Shown in pieces: positions 29,704 through 42,515 of a stretch of DNA of 56,043 nucleotides. Below the pieces are notes generated by a model. It saw only the letters and a list, made by a program, of their open reading frames with translations, had not been told where the DNA came from and ran no database searches. Each line of letters opens with the position of its first letter. Positions within the stretch are counted from its first letter, which is position 1. Made by a program: the position numbers and the translations under genes. Source of the stretch: Enterobacteriaceae bacterium (GTDB lineage: Bacteria; Pseudomonadota; Gammaproteobacteria; Enterobacterales; Enterobacteriaceae); NCBI GenBank assembly GCA_031253755.1, contig JAIRVT010000012.1, forward strand, positions 1 to 56,043, read 5' to 3'.

Positions 29704-29753
29704 AAAAACAAGACGTTCAGTAAAAACAAGACATTGAGTAAAAAACGTTCAGT
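29704..29753. repeat. 18-bp tandem array upstream of glmM
   Basis: AAAAACAAGACGTTCAGT and AAAAACAAGACATTGAGT, then a truncated third unit AAAAAACGTTCAGT. It follows the 15-bp array directly and ends about 19 bp before the glmM start. Confidence 0.8.
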
Positions 29754-29771
29754 AAAGGAAAAAAGAAGTTT

Positions 29772-31109
29772 ATGAGTAACCGCAAATATTTTGGTACTGA
29801 CGGTATCCGTGGCAAAGTCGGCGATAGCCCGATTACCCCTGACTTTGTTTTAAAACTTGGCTGGGCGGCAGGAAAAGTACTGGCGCGTCATGGTTCTCGC
29901 AAAATTATTATCGGCAAAGATACTCGTATATCAGGCTATATGCTGGAATCTGCACTGGAGGCAGGTCTGGCCGCGGCAGGGTTATCAGCATCGTTTACCG
30001 GCCCGATGCCAACGCCAGCCGTCGCATACCTGACACGGACTTTCCGTGCTGAAGCAGGAATTGTTATTTCAGCTTCTCACAACCCTTACTACGATAACGG
30101 CATCAAATTTTTTTCCATTGATGGCACTAAACTACCTGATGATGTTGAAGAAGCCATTGAAGCTGAAATGGAAAAACCGCTGACTTGTGTGGAATCCGCT
30201 GAATTAGGGCGAGCTAATCGGATTGTCGATGCAGCAGGCCGCTATATTGAATTTTGCAAAGGTACATTTCCGAGTGAACAAAGCCTGAATGGATTGAAAA
30301 TTGTACTGGATTGCGCTAACGGTGCAACCTACCATATCGCCCCGAACGTTCTCAGGGAATTGGGCGCGGAGGTAATCGCTATTGGCTGCGACCCGAATGG
30401 TATCAACATCAATGAAGAATGCGGCGCGACAGATGTTCGCCTGTTACAGCAAAGAGTACTGGAAGAACAGGCTGATGTCGGCCTGGCCTTTGATGGTGAC
30501 GGTGATCGGATCATCATGGTTGACCATCTGGGCCAGAAAGTGGATGGTGACCAAATACTTTACATCATCGCACGCGAAGCCTTACGACAGGGGCAATTGC
30601 GTGGCGGCGCAGTCGGGACTTTGATGAGTAATATGGGATTGGAACTGGCATTAAAACAGCTCGGCATTCCATTTGAACGTGCCAAAGTCGGTGACCGCTA
30701 TGTACTGGAAAAATTACAGGAAAAGGGCTGGCGTCTGGGAGCCGAAAACTCCGGTCATGTCATTTTGCTGGATAAAACCACAACTGGCGATGGCGTCGTT
30801 GCGGGTTTGCAGGTATTAAGCGCGATGGTACGTAACAGCATGAGTCTGCATGATCTGTGTAGCGGCATGAAACTTTTACCACAGGTACTGGTTAATGTTC
30901 GTTTTGCCGGAAATCACGACCCGCTGCAATCAGAACAAGTCATTGCGACCGTTAAAGACGTTGAGGCTGAATTAAATGGCCGTGGCCGGGTACTATTACG
31001 TAAATCAGGCACCGAGCCGCTGATTCGCGTCATGGTAGAAGGTGAAGATGAAAAACAGGTCACAGCGTTGGCACATCGCATTGCGGATGCCGTGAAGGAA
31101 ATGGGTTGA
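29772..31109 (+). CDS. glmM: Phosphoglucosamine mutase
   Basis: A 445-residue phosphohexomutase converting glucosamine-6-phosphate to glucosamine-1-phosphate for UDP-GlcNAc synthesis. It starts [18 protein letters not shown]; the catalytic phosphoserine is Ser102 ([13 protein letters not shown]). It has the metal loop DGDGDRII and the sugar-binding GAENSGHVI loop. RBS is AAAGGAA. Confidence 0.98.
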   Translation: MSNRKYFGTDGIRGKVGDSPITPDFVLKLGWAAGKVLARHGSRKIIIGKDTRISGYMLESALEAGLAAAGLSASFTGPMPTPAVAYLTRTFRAEAGIVISASHNPYYDNGIKFFSIDGTKLPDDVEEAIEAEMEKPLTCVESAELGRANRIVDAAGRYIEFCKGTFPSEQSLNGLKIVLDCANGATYHIAPNVLRELGAEVIAIGCDPNGININEECGATDVRLLQQRVLEEQADVGLAFDGDGDRIIMVDHLGQKVDGDQILYIIAREALRQGQLRGGAVGTLMSNMGLELALKQLGIPFERAKVGDRYVLEKLQEKGWRLGAENSGHVILLDKTTTGDGVVAGLQVLSAMVRNSMSLHDLCSGMKLLPQVLVNVRFAGNHDPLQSEQVIATVKDVEAELNGRGRVLLRKSGTEPLIRVMVEGEDEKQVTALAHRIADAVKEMG

Positions 31110-31291
31110 TTTGTTGATTTTTTCTTCGATCAGCATCAGTATTTGAAATTAACCTTGCTTGTCTGAAACGCTTTGGTTAGTATTCACACCCGCTCAATAG
31201 GTCAATTGTTCTAATTGAGTGGGTGATGCAGTACAACGTCCCAAAGTTACGTAGATCATTATGTAAATCCCACGAGGAAACGGTACAACAT

Positions 31292-31630
31292 ATGTATGGA
31301 GCTCTTTTAGGTATATTCTTGCTGGTTGGCATCGGGCTGGTTGCTCTGGTTTTGCTACAGCAGGGAAAAGGTGCTGATATGGGTGCTTCCTTTGGTGCGG
31401 GTGCGTCTGCAACAATATTTGGTTCATCGGGTTCCGCGAATTTTATGACCCGTATGACAGCAGTTTTTGCAACACTGTTCTTTGTAATCAGTCTGATTCT
31501 GGTGAATATGTCCAGCAACAAAACTGGTTCAGACAGTAAATGGGGAAACATTGCTGAACCTGTAAAAGTTGAGAAACCAACAGATGTTCCGGCAGTACCT
31601 GCTAAGCCAAATAGTGATATCCCACAGTAA
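31292..31630 (+). CDS. secG: Preprotein translocase subunit SecG
   Basis: A 112-residue inner-membrane Sec component with two membrane segments (about 1-20 and 52-73) and the conserved LLQQGKGADMGASFGAG loop. The start MYGALLGIFLLVG is taken at 31292 because a frame open 69 bp upstream adds unrelated residues. GAGG lies upstream. The C-terminal tail is Pro/Lys-rich. It precedes leuU, as in E. coli. Confidence 0.97.
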   Translation: MYGALLGIFLLVGIGLVALVLLQQGKGADMGASFGAGASATIFGSSGSANFMTRMTAVFATLFFVISLILVNMSSNKTGSDSKWGNIAEPVKVEKPTDVPAVPAKPNSDIPQ

Positions 31631-31655
31631 ATTTCGTTAGAACGCTTTCGACAAT

Positions 31656-31700
31656 AGCTGGCAAAAGAATAGTCAGCAAAAGAATAATCAGTAAAAGAAT
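31656..31700. repeat. 15-bp tandem repeat after secG, three units
   Basis: AGCTGGCAAAAGAAT, AGTCAGCAAAAGAAT and AATCAGTAAAAGAAT, beginning about 25 bp past the secG stop. Confidence 0.8.
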
Positions 31701-31792
31701 TGAAATAGAGTTGTTAGTTTAAGTCGTGTTATTGATATTAAGTGATTAATACCACTGAAAAATTAAAATAACAGCTCTATAAAATAATCAGT

Positions 31793-31882
31793 GCCGAGGT
31801 GGTGAAATTGGTATACACGCTACCTTGAGGTGGTAGTGCCTAAACAACGGGCGTACGGGTTCAAGTCCCGTCCTCGGCACCA
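31793..31882 (+). tRNA. leuU: tRNA-Leu (GAG)
   Basis: A 90-base tRNA with the long variable arm of leucine tRNAs: acceptor GCCGAGG / CCTCGGC, anticodon loop CTTGAGG (anticodon GAG), T-loop GGTTCAAGTCC, discriminator A and encoded CCA. E. coli leuU also lies between secG and metY. Confidence 0.97.
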
Positions 31883-31895
31883 TTAATCTAGAAAC

Positions 31896-31924
31896 TTGCG
31901 TTTTTAGGATTATCAGCGTAAGAT
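31896..31924 (+). promoter_or_regulatory. Promoter of metY
   Basis: TTGCGT (-35), 17-bp spacer, TAAGAT (-10), then a 16-bp gap to the tRNA 5' end. Together with the tRNA start this gives a convincing tRNA promoter, which also drives rimP-nusA-infB through leaky terminators. Confidence 0.75.
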
Positions 31925-31940
31925 TTGCCACGTTTTCGAA

Positions 31941-32017
<77 letters not shown>

Positions 32018-32173
32018 CTTCTTAACAACATACATCTTTTCAGACAGTTATAACTTAGCAACCAATATAGGGCAATGAATCTGGTTTGACAGGTTGCTTT
32101 GAAGGGTATAGCTTTGAGAAGTATAAAAGAAGTTGGTTGAGACCACTGGCAGTACACAGGGTCCAGTTACATA

Positions 32174-32196
32174 AAGCCCCGGATATCGGGGTTTTT
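32174..32196 (+). terminator. First terminator/attenuator between metY and rimP
   Basis: CCCCG, loop GATAT, CGGGG and a T6 run. In E. coli the metY-rimP gap likewise carries terminators that let part of transcription continue into rimP-nusA-infB. Confidence 0.8.
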
Positions 32197-32219
32197 TGTT
32201 ATTTGACAGCAGAACTACT

Positions 32220-32239
32220 GGGCTATATGCCCTTTTTTT
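32220..32239 (+). terminator. Second terminator before rimP
   Basis: GGGC, loop TATAT, GCCC and a T7 run, 18 bp before the rimP start codon. The short stem suggests partial termination. Confidence 0.65.
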
Positions 32240-32256
32240 ATGTCTTGGGGGTGGGC

Positions 32257-32709
32257 TTGTCCACATTAGAGCAAAAATTAACAGCGATGATTTCAGCACC
32301 AGTTGAAGCTTTGGGTTTTGAATTAGTGGGCCTGGAGTTTATACGCGCACGTGTGTCGACACTGCGGGTCTATATCGATAGTGAGGAGGGTATCACTGTT
32401 GATAATTGTGCTGATGTTAGCCATCAAGTCAGTGCAGTACTTGATGTCGAAGATCCGATCTCAGTGCTTTACAATCTGGAAATTTCTTCACCGGGGCTTG
32501 AACGTCCTTTGTTTAACGCTGAGCACTACCAGCGTTTTATCGGTGAGGAAGTCAACTTAATGTTACGCATGGCAATGCAAAATCGCCGTAGATGGCAAGG
32601 CATTATCAAAGCCGTTGATGGCGAAATGATTACGGTTACGGTGGATGGAAAAGATGAAGTGTTCGCACTGAGCAACATCCAGAAAGCGAACCTGGTACCC
32701 CACTTTTAA
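32257..32709 (+). CDS. rimP: Ribosome maturation factor RimP
   Basis: A 150-residue factor for 30S assembly. It starts with TTG at 32257 (MSTLEQKL), preceded by a GGGGGTG site; this gives the exact E. coli length, whereas the longer frame would run through the terminators. Conserved segments: [26 protein letters not shown] NCADVSHQV, and SSPGLERPL. It is the first protein gene of the nusA-infB operon. Confidence 0.95.
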   Translation: MSTLEQKLTAMISAPVEALGFELVGLEFIRARVSTLRVYIDSEEGITVDNCADVSHQVSAVLDVEDPISVLYNLEISSPGLERPLFNAEHYQRFIGEEVNLMLRMAMQNRRRWQGIIKAVDGEMITVTVDGKDEVFALSNIQKANLVPHF

Positions 32710-34239
<1,530 letters not shown>

Positions 34240-34264
34240 ATAAACTGTAGCAGGAAGGAACAGA

Positions 34265-37039
34265 ATGACAGAGGTAACCGTAAAATCACTGGCAGAAGAG
34301 ATCCAGACATCGGTTGAACGCCTGACCCAGCAATTCGCTGATGCTGGCATTCAGAAAACCGCAACTGACTCTGTTTCCCAGAAAGAAAAAGAAGCTTTGC
34401 TGGCTCACCTGAACCGCGAACAAGGCGGTACTGGCGGCCAGCCGGGTAAATTGACACTACAGCGTAAAACGCGCAGTACACTGAACGTCCCTGGCACCGG
34501 TGGTAAGAGTAAATCGGTAGCGATTGAAGTCCGCAAAAAACGCACCTATGTGAACCGTGACGCGCTTGAACAAGCTAAAACGGAAGAGCAGTCGAAGCGT
34601 GAAGGAGCGGAAGATCAGGTTTGGCGCGAGGCAGAAGAAAAGGCGCGGCTTGAATCTGAGGCGAAGCAATTCGCGGAAGAGCAGGCAAAACGTGAAGCGG
34701 TAGAACAAGCAAAACGCGAAACAGAAAAGCAAACTCAACGTGAAGCAGAAGAAAAAGCTAAACGTGAAGAGGTTGACGAGGTTTTGCGTGAAGCAGCGGA
34801 AAAAGAAAAAGTGACTAAGCAACATACCGAAAAAAAAGCAAAATCAGTGCAAACTGAGTCAGCAGCGCACAATGAAAAAGCGCGTCGTGAAGCTGAAGCA
34901 GCAAATTTAAAACGTAAAGCTGAAGAAGAAGTACGTCGTAAAGTTGAAGCAGAAGCACTACGTGTCGCTGAAGAAGCTCGCCGCATGGCAGAAGAAAATC
35001 AGGATAAATGGACTGAGGACTCTGATTCCAGCGAAAGCAGTGATTATCATGTAACCACTTCCCGCCACGCTCGTGATGCGGAAGATGAAAACGATGCCAA
35101 AGTTGAAGGCGATCGCCGTGCCCGCAGCCGTGGGGGCAAAGCCACCCGCCAGAAGAAGAATAACAAACATTCTGAATCGAAAGCTGATCGCGAAGAAGCA
35201 CGTGCCGTTGGTCGTACTAAAGGCAAACAGCGTAAAACCAGCACATTGCAACAAAGCTTTACCAAACCTGTTGCAGCCGTTAACCGTGATGTCGTCATTG
35301 GTGAAACCATCACTGTTGCTGAGCTGGCAAACAAAATGGCCGTTAAAGGCTCTCAGGTCATCAAAACCATGATGAAGATGGGTGCAATGGCAACCATCAA
35401 TCAGGTTATCGATCAGGAAACTGCGCAGCTGGTTGCCGAAGAAATGGGGCACAAAGTTATCCTGCGCCGTGAAAACGAGCTGGAAGAAGCGCTGATGAGC
35501 GATCGCGATACCGGCGAAACTCAGGCAGAGCCACGTGCACCAGTCGTGACCATCATGGGTCACGTTGACCACGGTAAAACCTCTCTGCTGGACTACATCC
35601 GTTCAACGAAAGTGGCTTCCGGCGAAGCGGGCGGAATTACCCAGCACATCGGTGCTTATCATGTGAAAACTGAAAAAGGCATGATCACCTTCCTGGATAC
35701 TCCGGGCCATGCCGCATTCACCTCCATGCGTGCTCGTGGTGCTAAAGCGACTGACATCGTTGTTCTGGTTGTGGCGGCAGATGACGGCGTGATGCCTCAG
35801 ACTATCGAAGCTATCCAGCACGCGAAAGCGGCTAATGTGCCGGTTGTTGTGGCAGTGAACAAGATCGATAAGCCAGAAGCTGATCCCGATCGCGTGAAGA
35901 GCGAACTGTCACAGTACGGCATCATGTCGGAAGATTGGGGCGGTGAAAACCAGTTCATCAATGTCTCTGCGAAAGCGGGTATCGGTATTGATGAATTACT
36001 GGAAGCAATTCTGTTGCAGGCTGAAGTACTGGAACTGGATGCCGTTCGTACTGGCATGGCAAACGGTGTGGTTATCGAATCCTTCCTGGACAAAGGCCGT
36101 GGCCCGGTTGCTACCATCCTGGTTCAATCCGGTACGCTGAACAAAGGCGACATCGTTCTGTGTGGTTTCGAATATGGTCGTATTCGTGCGATGCGCAACG
36201 AACTGGGTCAGGAAGTGATGTCTGCCGGTCCGTCTATTCCGGTGGAAATTCTGGGTCTTTCCAACGTACCGTCTGCGGGTGATGAAGCGACCGTTGTTCG
36301 TGACGAGAAAAAAGCCCGTGAAGTTGCACTGTACCGTCAGGGTAAATTCCGTGAAGTGAAACTGGCTCGCCAGCAGAAATCTAAACTGGAAAACATGTTC
36401 GCTAACATGGAAGAAGGTAAGGTATCTGAACTGAATATCGTGTTGAAGACCGACGTTCAGGGCACATGCGAAGCAATTTGCGATTCACTGCTGAAATTGT
36501 CCACCGACGAAGTGAAAGTGAAAATCATCGGCTCCGGCGTGGGTGGTATCACTGAAACTGACGCAACACTTGCTGCGGCATCCAACGCAATCATTCTGGG
36601 CTTCAACGTCCGTGCTGACGCTTCTGCACGTCGTATCATCGAAAACGAAAGTGTGGATCTGCGTTACTACTCTGTTATCTATAGCTTGATTGATGAAATC
36701 AAACAGGCGATGAGCGGTATGCTGGCACCAGAATACAAACAGCAGATCATGGGTCTGGCAGAAGTCCGTGACGTGTTTAAGTCACCGAAATTTGGTGCGA
36801 TTGCTGGCTGTATGGTGACAGAAGGGAACATCAAGCGTAATAACCCAATCCGTGTTCTGCGCGATAACGTGGTTATCTACGAAGGTGAGCTGGAATCCCT
36901 GCGCCGCTTTAAGGATGACGTTAACGAAGTCCGTAATGGTATGGAATGTGGTATCGGTGTGAAGAACTACAATGATGTTCGTGTTGGCGATATGATTGAA
37001 GTCTTTGAAGTCGTTGAAATAAAACGCTCTATCGATTAA
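34265..37039 (+). CDS. infB: Translation initiation factor IF-2
   Basis: A 924-residue GTPase that places fMet-tRNA on the 30S subunit (E. coli 890). Domains: N1 ([20 protein letters not shown]), a long Glu/Lys/Arg/Ala helix with repeats such as KREAEE and AKREEV (about 98-250), a second IF2-N helix ([15 protein letters not shown]), then G1 [10 protein letters not shown] (about 431), G3 DTPGHAAF (about 478), G4 NKID and the fMet-binding C2 domain. The extra length lies in the charged linker. RBS is AAGGA. Confidence 0.98.
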   Translation: MTEVTVKSLAEEIQTSVERLTQQFADAGIQKTATDSVSQKEKEALLAHLNREQGGTGGQPGKLTLQRKTRSTLNVPGTGGKSKSVAIEVRKKRTYVNRDALEQAKTEEQSKREGAEDQVWREAEEKARLESEAKQFAEEQAKREAVEQAKRETEKQTQREAEEKAKREEVDEVLREAAEKEKVTKQHTEKKAKSVQTESAAHNEKARREAEAANLKRKAEEEVRRKVEAEALRVAEEARRMAEENQDKWTEDSDSSESSDYHVTTSRHARDAEDENDAKVEGDRRARSRGGKATRQKKNNKHSESKADREEARAVGRTKGKQRKTSTLQQSFTKPVAAVNRDVVIGETITVAELANKMAVKGSQVIKTMMKMGAMATINQVIDQETAQLVAEEMGHKVILRRENELEEALMSDRDTGETQAEPRAPVVTIMGHVDHGKTSLLDYIRSTKVASGEAGGITQHIGAYHVKTEKGMITFLDTPGHAAFTSMRARGAKATDIVVLVVAADDGVMPQTIEAIQHAKAANVPVVVAVNKIDKPEADPDRVKSELSQYGIMSEDWGGENQFINVSAKAGIGIDELLEAILLQAEVLELDAVRTGMANGVVIESFLDKGRGPVATILVQSGTLNKGDIVLCGFEYGRIRAMRNELGQEVMSAGPSIPVEILGLSNVPSAGDEATVVRDEKKAREVALYRQGKFREVKLARQQKSKLENMFANMEEGKVSELNIVLKTDVQGTCEAICDSLLKLSTDEVKVKIIGSGVGGITETDATLAAASNAIILGFNVRADASARRIIENESVDLRYYSVIYSLIDEIKQAMSGMLAPEYKQQIMGLAEVRDVFKSPKFGAIAGCMVTEGNIKRNNPIRVLRDNVVIYEGELESLRRFKDDVNEVRNGMECGIGVKNYNDVRVGDMIEVFEVVEIKRSID

Positions 37040-37071
37040 AAAACCACAAGTAATCCATTTTATTCCATTCC

Positions 37072-37094
37072 TTGGGGGGCTATATGCCCCCCAA
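37072..37094. other. Perfect GC-rich hairpin in the infB-rbfA spacer
   Basis: TTGGGGGGC, loop TATAT, GCCCCCCAA, a 9-bp stem, with no T run on either side, so probably not a terminator. It lies 20 bp before the rbfA ATG and could control mRNA processing or stability. Confidence 0.7.
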
Positions 37095-37113
37095 AATGTC
37101 AGGAGATAAAACA

Positions 37114-37539
37114 ATGGCAAGAGAATTCAGCCGTACTCAGCGCGTTGCACAGGAAATGCAAAAAGAAATTGCCATCATTTTACAGCGCGAAATCAAAGAT
37201 CCCCGCATCGGCATGGCAACCGTTTCCGGTGTTGAAGTTTCCCGTGATCTGGCTTATGCCAAAGTATTCGTCACATTTCTGAACGTGTTGGTGGAAGGGC
37301 ATGATTCAGAGATGGTCAACGAAGGCATTAAAGCGCTGAATGAAGCGTCCGGCTTTATTCGTTCCTTATTGGGTAAAGCCATGCGCCTGCGCATTATCCC
37401 GGAGCTGACGTTTTCTTACGACAGTTCGCTGATTGAAGGGATGCGCATGTCAAATTTGGTCACTACGGTTGTAAAAAATGACGAACAACGTCGTGTGCGA
37501 TCGGATCACCACCACTCGGATCATAACGAGGATAAGTAA
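37114..37539 (+). CDS. rbfA: 30S ribosome-binding factor RbfA
   Basis: A 141-residue KH-type factor for 16S rRNA maturation and cold adaptation. Start [20 protein letters not shown] at the ATG behind AGGAGA; upstream in-frame ATGs lie in the hairpin. It has [20 protein letters not shown] and [13 protein letters not shown]. The C-terminus ends with an extra histidine-rich stretch ([12 protein letters not shown]). It overlaps truB by 1 bp. Confidence 0.97.
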   Translation: MAREFSRTQRVAQEMQKEIAIILQREIKDPRIGMATVSGVEVSRDLAYAKVFVTFLNVLVEGHDSEMVNEGIKALNEASGFIRSLLGKAMRLRIIPELTFSYDSSLIEGMRMSNLVTTVVKNDEQRRVRSDHHHSDHNEDK

Positions 37540-38492
37540 TGGGGCGTCGTCGTAGGGGTCGTGCGATACACGGCGTGCTGCTGCTGGATAAGCCGCAGGA
37601 TATTTCCTCCAATGATGCTTTACAGAAAGTCAGACGGGTCTTTAATGCCAGTAAAGCAGGTCATACCGGTGCCTTAGATCCGCTGGCAACAGGCATGTTG
37701 CCAATTTGTCTGGGTGAAGCGACTAAATTTTCCCAGTTCTTGCTGGATTCAGACAAACGTTATCGGGCCATCGCCCGTTTAGGGCAGCGCACTGATACAT
37801 CTGATTCACAGGGCAAAATTATTTGTGAGCGTGAAATTCAGATAACGCCAACTCAACTTGATGCCGCACTGGAAACTTTCCGTGGTGATACCCTGCAAAT
37901 TCCTTCCATGTACTCTGCCTTAAAGCATCAGGGAAAACCGTTGTATGAATATGCCCGTCAGGGAATTGAAATTGAGCGGGAAGCACGTCCGATTACGGTT
38001 TATGAGCTCCAGTTTATTCGTTGGGAAGATTCGGAGCTGGAACTGGAAATTCATTGTTCCAAAGGGACCTATATCCGCACCATTATTGATGATTTAGGGG
38101 AATTGTTGGGCTGTGGAGCCCATGTCATTTACCTGCGCCGTTTGCAGGTTGCCAATTACCCTTATCACAGAATGGTGACACTGGAACAGTTATATGCATT
38201 AAAAGAAAGGGCTGAACAGCAACAAATCGAAGCAAGCGAACTGCTCGATCCATTATTGTTGCCGATGGATACTGCCGTTGTGCATTTTCCGGTTATTCAT
38301 TTATCCCCTGCCGTTGCCGCTTACTTTAAGCAAGGGCAGCCTGTTCGCAGCACACATAACTTACCTGCTGGTGAGTGGGTACGGGTCACTGAAGGAGATG
38401 ACAATAAATTTATCGGCATTGCAGTCATTGATGCGGATAGTTTAGTGGCTCCACGCCGGTTGGTTGTTGAAGCTGAAACAGACGAAAATTAA
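37539..38492 (+). CDS. truB: tRNA pseudouridine-55 synthase TruB
   Basis: A 317-residue enzyme forming pseudouridine-55 in the T-loop of tRNAs. The catalytic aspartate is in [15 protein letters not shown] (Asp47). It has [17 protein letters not shown] and a C-terminal PUA domain. Start ATG overlaps the rbfA stop (TAATG). An ERIC element follows directly. Confidence 0.97.
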   Translation: MGRRRRGRAIHGVLLLDKPQDISSNDALQKVRRVFNASKAGHTGALDPLATGMLPICLGEATKFSQFLLDSDKRYRAIARLGQRTDTSDSQGKIICEREIQITPTQLDAALETFRGDTLQIPSMYSALKHQGKPLYEYARQGIEIEREARPITVYELQFIRWEDSELELEIHCSKGTYIRTIIDDLGELLGCGAHVIYLRRLQVANYPYHRMVTLEQLYALKERAEQQQIEASELLDPLLLPMDTAVVHFPVIHLSPAVAAYFKQGQPVRSTHNLPAGEWVRVTEGDDNKFIGIAVIDADSLVAPRRLVVEAETDEN

Positions 38493-38504
38493 AACCTATT
38501 AAGC

Positions 38505-38632
38505 CTATACCCTATGGATTTCAAGATGCCTCGCGGCGGCAAGTGAGTGAATCCCCTGAGCATAGATAACTATGCGATTGGGGTGAGCGAGTGCAGCCAA
38601 CAAAGAGGCAGCTTGAAAGACGACGGGTATAT
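38505..38632 (+). repeat. ERIC element between truB and rpsO
   Basis: The clearest ERIC copy: CTATACCCTATGGATTTCAA, GTGAGTGAATCCCCTGAGCA, TAGATAACTATG, GGGGTGAGCGAGTGCAGCCA, ACAAAGAGGCAGCTTGAAAG and ACGACGGGTAT. The rpsO promoter begins 33 bp beyond it. Confidence 0.95.
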
Positions 38633-38664
38633 AAAGTAGCGCAATAGTGTTCACCGTGGTTATC

Positions 38665-38693
38665 TTGCGCTTCATCTATTTGCAGCGTAGAAT
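38665..38693 (+). promoter_or_regulatory. Promoter of rpsO
   Basis: TTGCGC (-35), 17-bp spacer, TAGAAT (-10), then AATGCGCC discriminator. It lies 74 bp upstream of rpsO. Confidence 0.75.
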
Positions 38694-38766
38694 AATGCGC
38701 CTGTATATGAGTGGCTGAATTAGAGATCGGCACTCGTCATTTTTAATCTATATTTGGAGTTATACT

Positions 38767-39036
38767 ATGTCTCTAAGTACTGAAGCAAAAGCACAGATCA
38801 TTGCTGAATTTGGTCGTGACGCTAACGATAGTGGTTCTAGCGAAGTTCAGGTTGCCCTGCTGACTGCACAAATCAACCATCTGCAAGGTCACTTTGCAGA
38901 GCACAAAAAAGATCACCACAGCCGTCGTGGTCTGCTGCGTATGGTTGCACAGCGTCGCAAGCTGCTGAACTACCTGAAGCGTAAAAATCTGGAAAGCTAC
39001 ACCACGCTGATTGAGCGTCTGGGACTGCGCCGCTAA
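38767..39036 (+). CDS. rpsO: 30S ribosomal protein S15
   Basis: An 89-residue protein binding the 16S rRNA central domain; it matches E. coli S15 ([40 protein letters not shown]). It is expected to be autoregulated through its leader, as in E. coli. Confidence 0.99.
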   Translation: MSLSTEAKAQIIAEFGRDANDSGSSEVQVALLTAQINHLQGHFAEHKKDHHSRRGLLRMVAQRRKLLNYLKRKNLESYTTLIERLGLRR

Positions 39037-39053
39037 TCGATAAGTTTCAGTGG

Positions 39054-39078
39054 AAAGGGGCCTTCTGGCCCCTTTTCT
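39054..39078 (+). terminator. Terminator between rpsO and pnp
   Basis: AAAGGGGCC, loop TTCT, GGCCCCTTTT. The E. coli rpsO terminator lies at the same place and lets some transcripts run into pnp. Confidence 0.9.
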
Positions 39079-39105
39079 TCTAAGAAACGGAGCTTGAAAA
39101 ACTTA

Positions 39106-39221
39106 AACCCTGTTTCTGAATATGTAAACCAACCTCTTTAGCTACAGTGACTCGCGCGGCTAATGAGAGTACTTAAAAATTGCTCGTTTATTTCAGAGAC
39201 AACGCGAAAGACGACGAGTAT
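39106..39221. repeat. Possible degenerate ERIC-like element in the rpsO-pnp spacer
   Basis: The segment starts ACCCTG, has GTGACTCGCGCGGCTAA and ends GCGAAAGACGACGAGTAT, resembling ERIC ends, but the centre is not recognisable. The sRNA PsrO/SraG occupies this spacer in E. coli; no equivalent was confirmed. Confidence 0.35.
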
Positions 39222-39270
39222 GAGCACTGTCATTAGTCGTGAGGGTGTAGCAATGAAAGAGAATATCCAT

Positions 39271-39297
39271 TGTTGCTGATTGTTAAGTACAGCAACA
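39271..39297 (+). promoter_or_regulatory. Leader hairpin of pnp (candidate RNase III/PNPase autoregulation site)
   Basis: TGTTGCTG and CAGCAACA form a perfect 8-bp stem with an 11-nt loop, ending 19 bp before the pnp start codon. E. coli pnp mRNA is autoregulated by RNase III cleavage of a leader hairpin followed by PNPase action. The match is positional. Confidence 0.5.
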
Positions 39298-39316
39298 CAA
39301 ACGAAGGAATATTATT

Positions 39317-41452
39317 TTGCTGAATCCGATTGTTCGTAAATTCCAGTATGGTCAGCACACTGTGACCATCGAAACTGGCATGATGGCGCGTCAAGCGACA
39401 GCCGCTGTTATGGTAAACATGGATGACACTGCGGTATTCGTTACCGTTGTTGGTCAGAAAAAAATGAAACCAGGTCAGGATTTCTTCCCTCTGACCGTTA
39501 ATTATCAAGAACGTACCTATGCAGCCGGCCGTATTCCGGGCAGCTTTTTCCGTCGTGAAGGCCGTCCGGGTGAAGGTGAAACTCTGGTTGCACGCCTGAT
39601 TGACCGTCCGTTGCGCCCACTGTTCCCGGAAGGCTTCCTGAACGAAGTGCAAATCATTGCAACCGTCGTATCTGTCAACCCACAGGTTAACCCGGATATC
39701 GTTGCGATGATCGGTTCTTCCGCAGCACTGGCCCTGTCCGGTATTCCATTCAATGGCCCAATTGGTGCAGCTCGCGTTGGTTATATCAACGATCAGTATG
39801 TCCTGAACCCGACCAGCAATGAGCTGAAAAACAGCCGTCTGGACTTGGTGGTTGCAGGTACAAACAGCGCCGTTCTGATGGTTGAATCTGAAGCGGATCT
39901 GCTGACTGAAGAACAAATGCTGGGTGCCGTGGTTTTCGGTCATGAACAACAGCAGATTGTGATCGACAACATCAACGCACTGGCAGCTGAAGCCGGTAAA
40001 GAGAAGTGGGATTGGGCACCAGAAGCCATTAATCAGGCTCTGCACGATCGCGTTTCTGAACTGGCAGCAAACCGTCTGGGTGATGCTTACCGCATTATTG
40101 AAAAACAGGAGCGCTACGCTCAGGTTGATGCTATCAAAGAAGACGTTTCTGCTATCGTTCTGGCAGAAGCGGCAGAAAAAGACGTAGAGCTGGAAGAATC
40201 TGACGTTCTCGACGCCCTCGCCGTTCTGGAGAAAAACGTGGTTCGCAGCCGCGTTCTGCGTGGTGAGCCTCGTATCGATGGACGTGAAAAAGACATGGTT
40301 CGTGCTCTGGACGTTCGTACCGGCGTGTTACCACGTACTCACGGTTCATCTCTGTTCACCCGTGGTGAAACTCAGGCGCTGGTTACCGCAACGCTGGGCA
40401 CTGAGCGTGATGCTCAAGTGATCGACGAACTGATGGGCGAGCGCACTGATCGCTTCCTGTTCCACTACAACTTCCCTCCGTACTCTGTGGGTGAAACCGG
40501 TATGGTGGGTTCACCAAAACGCCGTGAAATCGGTCATGGCCGTCTGGCGAAGCGTGGTGTTTTGGCAGTCATGCCTAACGCCAATGAATTCCCGTACACC
40601 GTCCGTGTTGTTTCTGAAATTACGGAATCCAACGGTTCTTCTTCTATGGCTTCCGTTTGTGGTGCGTCACTGGCCCTGATGGATGCAGGTGTACCGATTA
40701 AGGCTGCCGTTGCAGGTATTGCGATGGGTCTGGTGAAAGAAGGCGATAACTTTGTGGTTCTTTCTGACATTCTGGGTGATGAAGATCATCTGGGTGACAT
40801 GGACTTTAAAGTTGCAGGTAGCCGTGAAGGTGTCAGCGCATTGCAGATGGATATCAAAATTGAAGGTATCACTCGTGAAATCATGCAGATTGCCCTGAAT
40901 CAGGCGAAAGGTGCTCGTTTGCACATCCTGAGCGTGATGGAACAGGCCATTCAAAGCCCACGCAATGATATCTCTCAATTCGCGCCACGTATTCACACCA
41001 TCAAGATCAATCCAGACAAGATCAAAGATGTGATCGGTAAAGGTGGTTCTGTTATCCGTGCACTGACAGAAGAAACCGGTACAACCATCGAAATCGAAGA
41101 TGACGGTACGGTGAAGATCGCCGCAACTGACGGTGACAAGGCTCGCCATGCGATCAGACGTATCGAAGAAATCACGGCTGAAGTCGAAGTGGGTCGTATT
41201 TATAGCGGTAAAGTGACTCGTATTGTTGACTTTGGTGCATTCGTTGCCATTGGCGGTGGAAAAGAAGGTCTGGTTCACATTTCTCAAATCGCGGACAAAC
41301 GCGTAGAGAAAGTCACTGATTATTTGCAGCTTGGTCAGGAAACGCCTGTGAAGGTGCTGGAAATCGATCGTCAGGGCCGTATTCGTTTGAGCATCAAAGA
41401 AGCTGTAACAGGCACTGCGCCGAATATGACTCCTGAATCATCAGTAGAATAA
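39317..41452 (+). CDS. pnp: Polynucleotide phosphorylase
   Basis: A 711-residue 3'-5' phosphorolytic exoribonuclease of the degradosome. It starts with TTG ([16 protein letters not shown]), as in E. coli, behind GAAGGA. Domains: RNase PH 1 and 2 ([34 protein letters not shown]), the helical linker, a KH domain with the GKGG loop (about 572-580) and an S1 domain ([20 protein letters not shown]) near the C-terminus. Confidence 0.98.
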   Translation: MLNPIVRKFQYGQHTVTIETGMMARQATAAVMVNMDDTAVFVTVVGQKKMKPGQDFFPLTVNYQERTYAAGRIPGSFFRREGRPGEGETLVARLIDRPLRPLFPEGFLNEVQIIATVVSVNPQVNPDIVAMIGSSAALALSGIPFNGPIGAARVGYINDQYVLNPTSNELKNSRLDLVVAGTNSAVLMVESEADLLTEEQMLGAVVFGHEQQQIVIDNINALAAEAGKEKWDWAPEAINQALHDRVSELAANRLGDAYRIIEKQERYAQVDAIKEDVSAIVLAEAAEKDVELEESDVLDALAVLEKNVVRSRVLRGEPRIDGREKDMVRALDVRTGVLPRTHGSSLFTRGETQALVTATLGTERDAQVIDELMGERTDRFLFHYNFPPYSVGETGMVGSPKRREIGHGRLAKRGVLAVMPNANEFPYTVRVVSEITESNGSSSMASVCGASLALMDAGVPIKAAVAGIAMGLVKEGDNFVVLSDILGDEDHLGDMDFKVAGSREGVSALQMDIKIEGITREIMQIALNQAKGARLHILSVMEQAIQSPRNDISQFAPRIHTIKINPDKIKDVIGKGGSVIRALTEETGTTIEIEDDGTVKIAATDGDKARHAIRRIEEITAEVEVGRIYSGKVTRIVDFGAFVAIGGGKEGLVHISQIADKRVEKVTDYLQLGQETPVKVLEIDRQGRIRLSIKEAVTGTAPNMTPESSVE

Positions 41453-41465
41453 ATTTGACGTAAAG

Positions 41466-41494
41466 AACGGCGTCCTGTAAAAAGGGCGCCGTTT
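41466..41494 (+). terminator. Terminator after pnp
   Basis: AACGGCGTCC and GGGCGCCGTT pair around TGTAAAAA, followed by TTTAAT; the T run is short. Confidence 0.7.
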
Positions 41495-41630
41495 AATCCG
41501 ATATATTTCGAATTGTTGCTGACAAAGAATAGCTCGGAGAATAATCGGGTTTCGGGCTGGATGCCTGAAATAAACAATGTGGGTGGAGCAACAGGGCATT
41601 CTGATTAATGTCTGACTTCGGGAGTGGGAA

Positions 41631-42515
41631 ATGAGTTCTTTTCTGCGCTGGTGTTATGTTGCAGCTATTTTTCTCCTTGTGGGATGTGGCAGCACTGGGT
41701 GGCGTAAAAATGAAGTTTTGGCTATACCACTTCAACCTACATTACAACAAGAGGTTATTCTGGCACGCATGGAACAAATCCTTGCGAGCCGTTCTCTTAA
41801 AGAAGATGAGTACGCACAGCTTTTATATGAAAGAGGTGTGCTGTATGATAGCCTCGGGTTGAGGGCACTGGCACAGAATGATTTTTCAACGTCTTTGTCT
41901 ATCCGCCCTGATATTCCTGAAGTTTTTAACTATTTAGGAATTTATTTTACGCAGGCAGGCAACTTTGATGCTGCCTATGAAGCGTTTGATTCTGTTTTAG
42001 AGCTTGATCCAACTTACAACTACGCGCGAATGAATCGCGGCATTGCACTGTATTATGGTGGCCGTTATCGTTTAGCGCAGGATGATCTGCTGGCGTTTTA
42101 TCAATACGATCCAAATGAGCCATTCCGTTCGTTGTGGTTGTACCTTGTGGAAGAAAAAATCGATCCCAAGGTTGCAATAACGAATTTGTCACACCGTTTT
42201 GACAAAGCGAACCGAAGGCTATGGGGCTGGAATATTGTTGAATTTTATCTGGGCAAAATCAGTGAAAAAACACTGATGCAACGTCTGGAACAGGATTCAA
42301 CAGATAACACTTCGCTCGCTGAGCATCTCAGTGAAACTGACTTCTATTTAGGTAAGCATTACCTAAGTCTGGGGGATGAGGATAGCGCGGTTGCGTTATT
42401 CAAGCTGACGGTTGCTAACAATGTTCATAACTTTGTTGAGCACCGCTACGCATTGTTGGAATTGGCCTTACTGGGCCAAAAACAAGACGACTTATCGGAA
42501 TCGGACCAACAATAG
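41631..42515 (+). CDS. nlpI: Lipoprotein NlpI, TPR scaffold of peptidoglycan hydrolysis
   Basis: A 294-residue outer-membrane lipoprotein with lipobox LLVGC (Cys19) and TPR repeats ([60 protein letters not shown]). NlpI binds the protease Prc and peptidoglycan endopeptidases such as MepS. It lies between pnp and deaD, as in E. coli. Confidence 0.97.
   Translation: MSSFLRWCYVAAIFLLVGCGSTGWRKNEVLAIPLQPTLQQEVILARMEQILASRSLKEDEYAQLLYERGVLYDSLGLRALAQNDFSTSLSIRPDIPEVFNYLGIYFTQAGNFDAAYEAFDSVLELDPTYNYARMNRGIALYYGGRYRLAQDDLLAFYQYDPNEPFRSLWLYLVEEKIDPKVAITNLSHRFDKANRRLWGWNIVEFYLGKISEKTLMQRLEQDSTDNTSLAEHLSETDFYLGKHYLSLGDEDSAVALFKLTVANNVHNFVEHRYALLELALLGQKQDDLSESDQQ

Noticed and set aside
29629..29753. 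Possible CRISPR array between folP and glmM
   Set aside because: Units are 15 and 18 bp and directly contiguous, without unique spacers; no cas genes.
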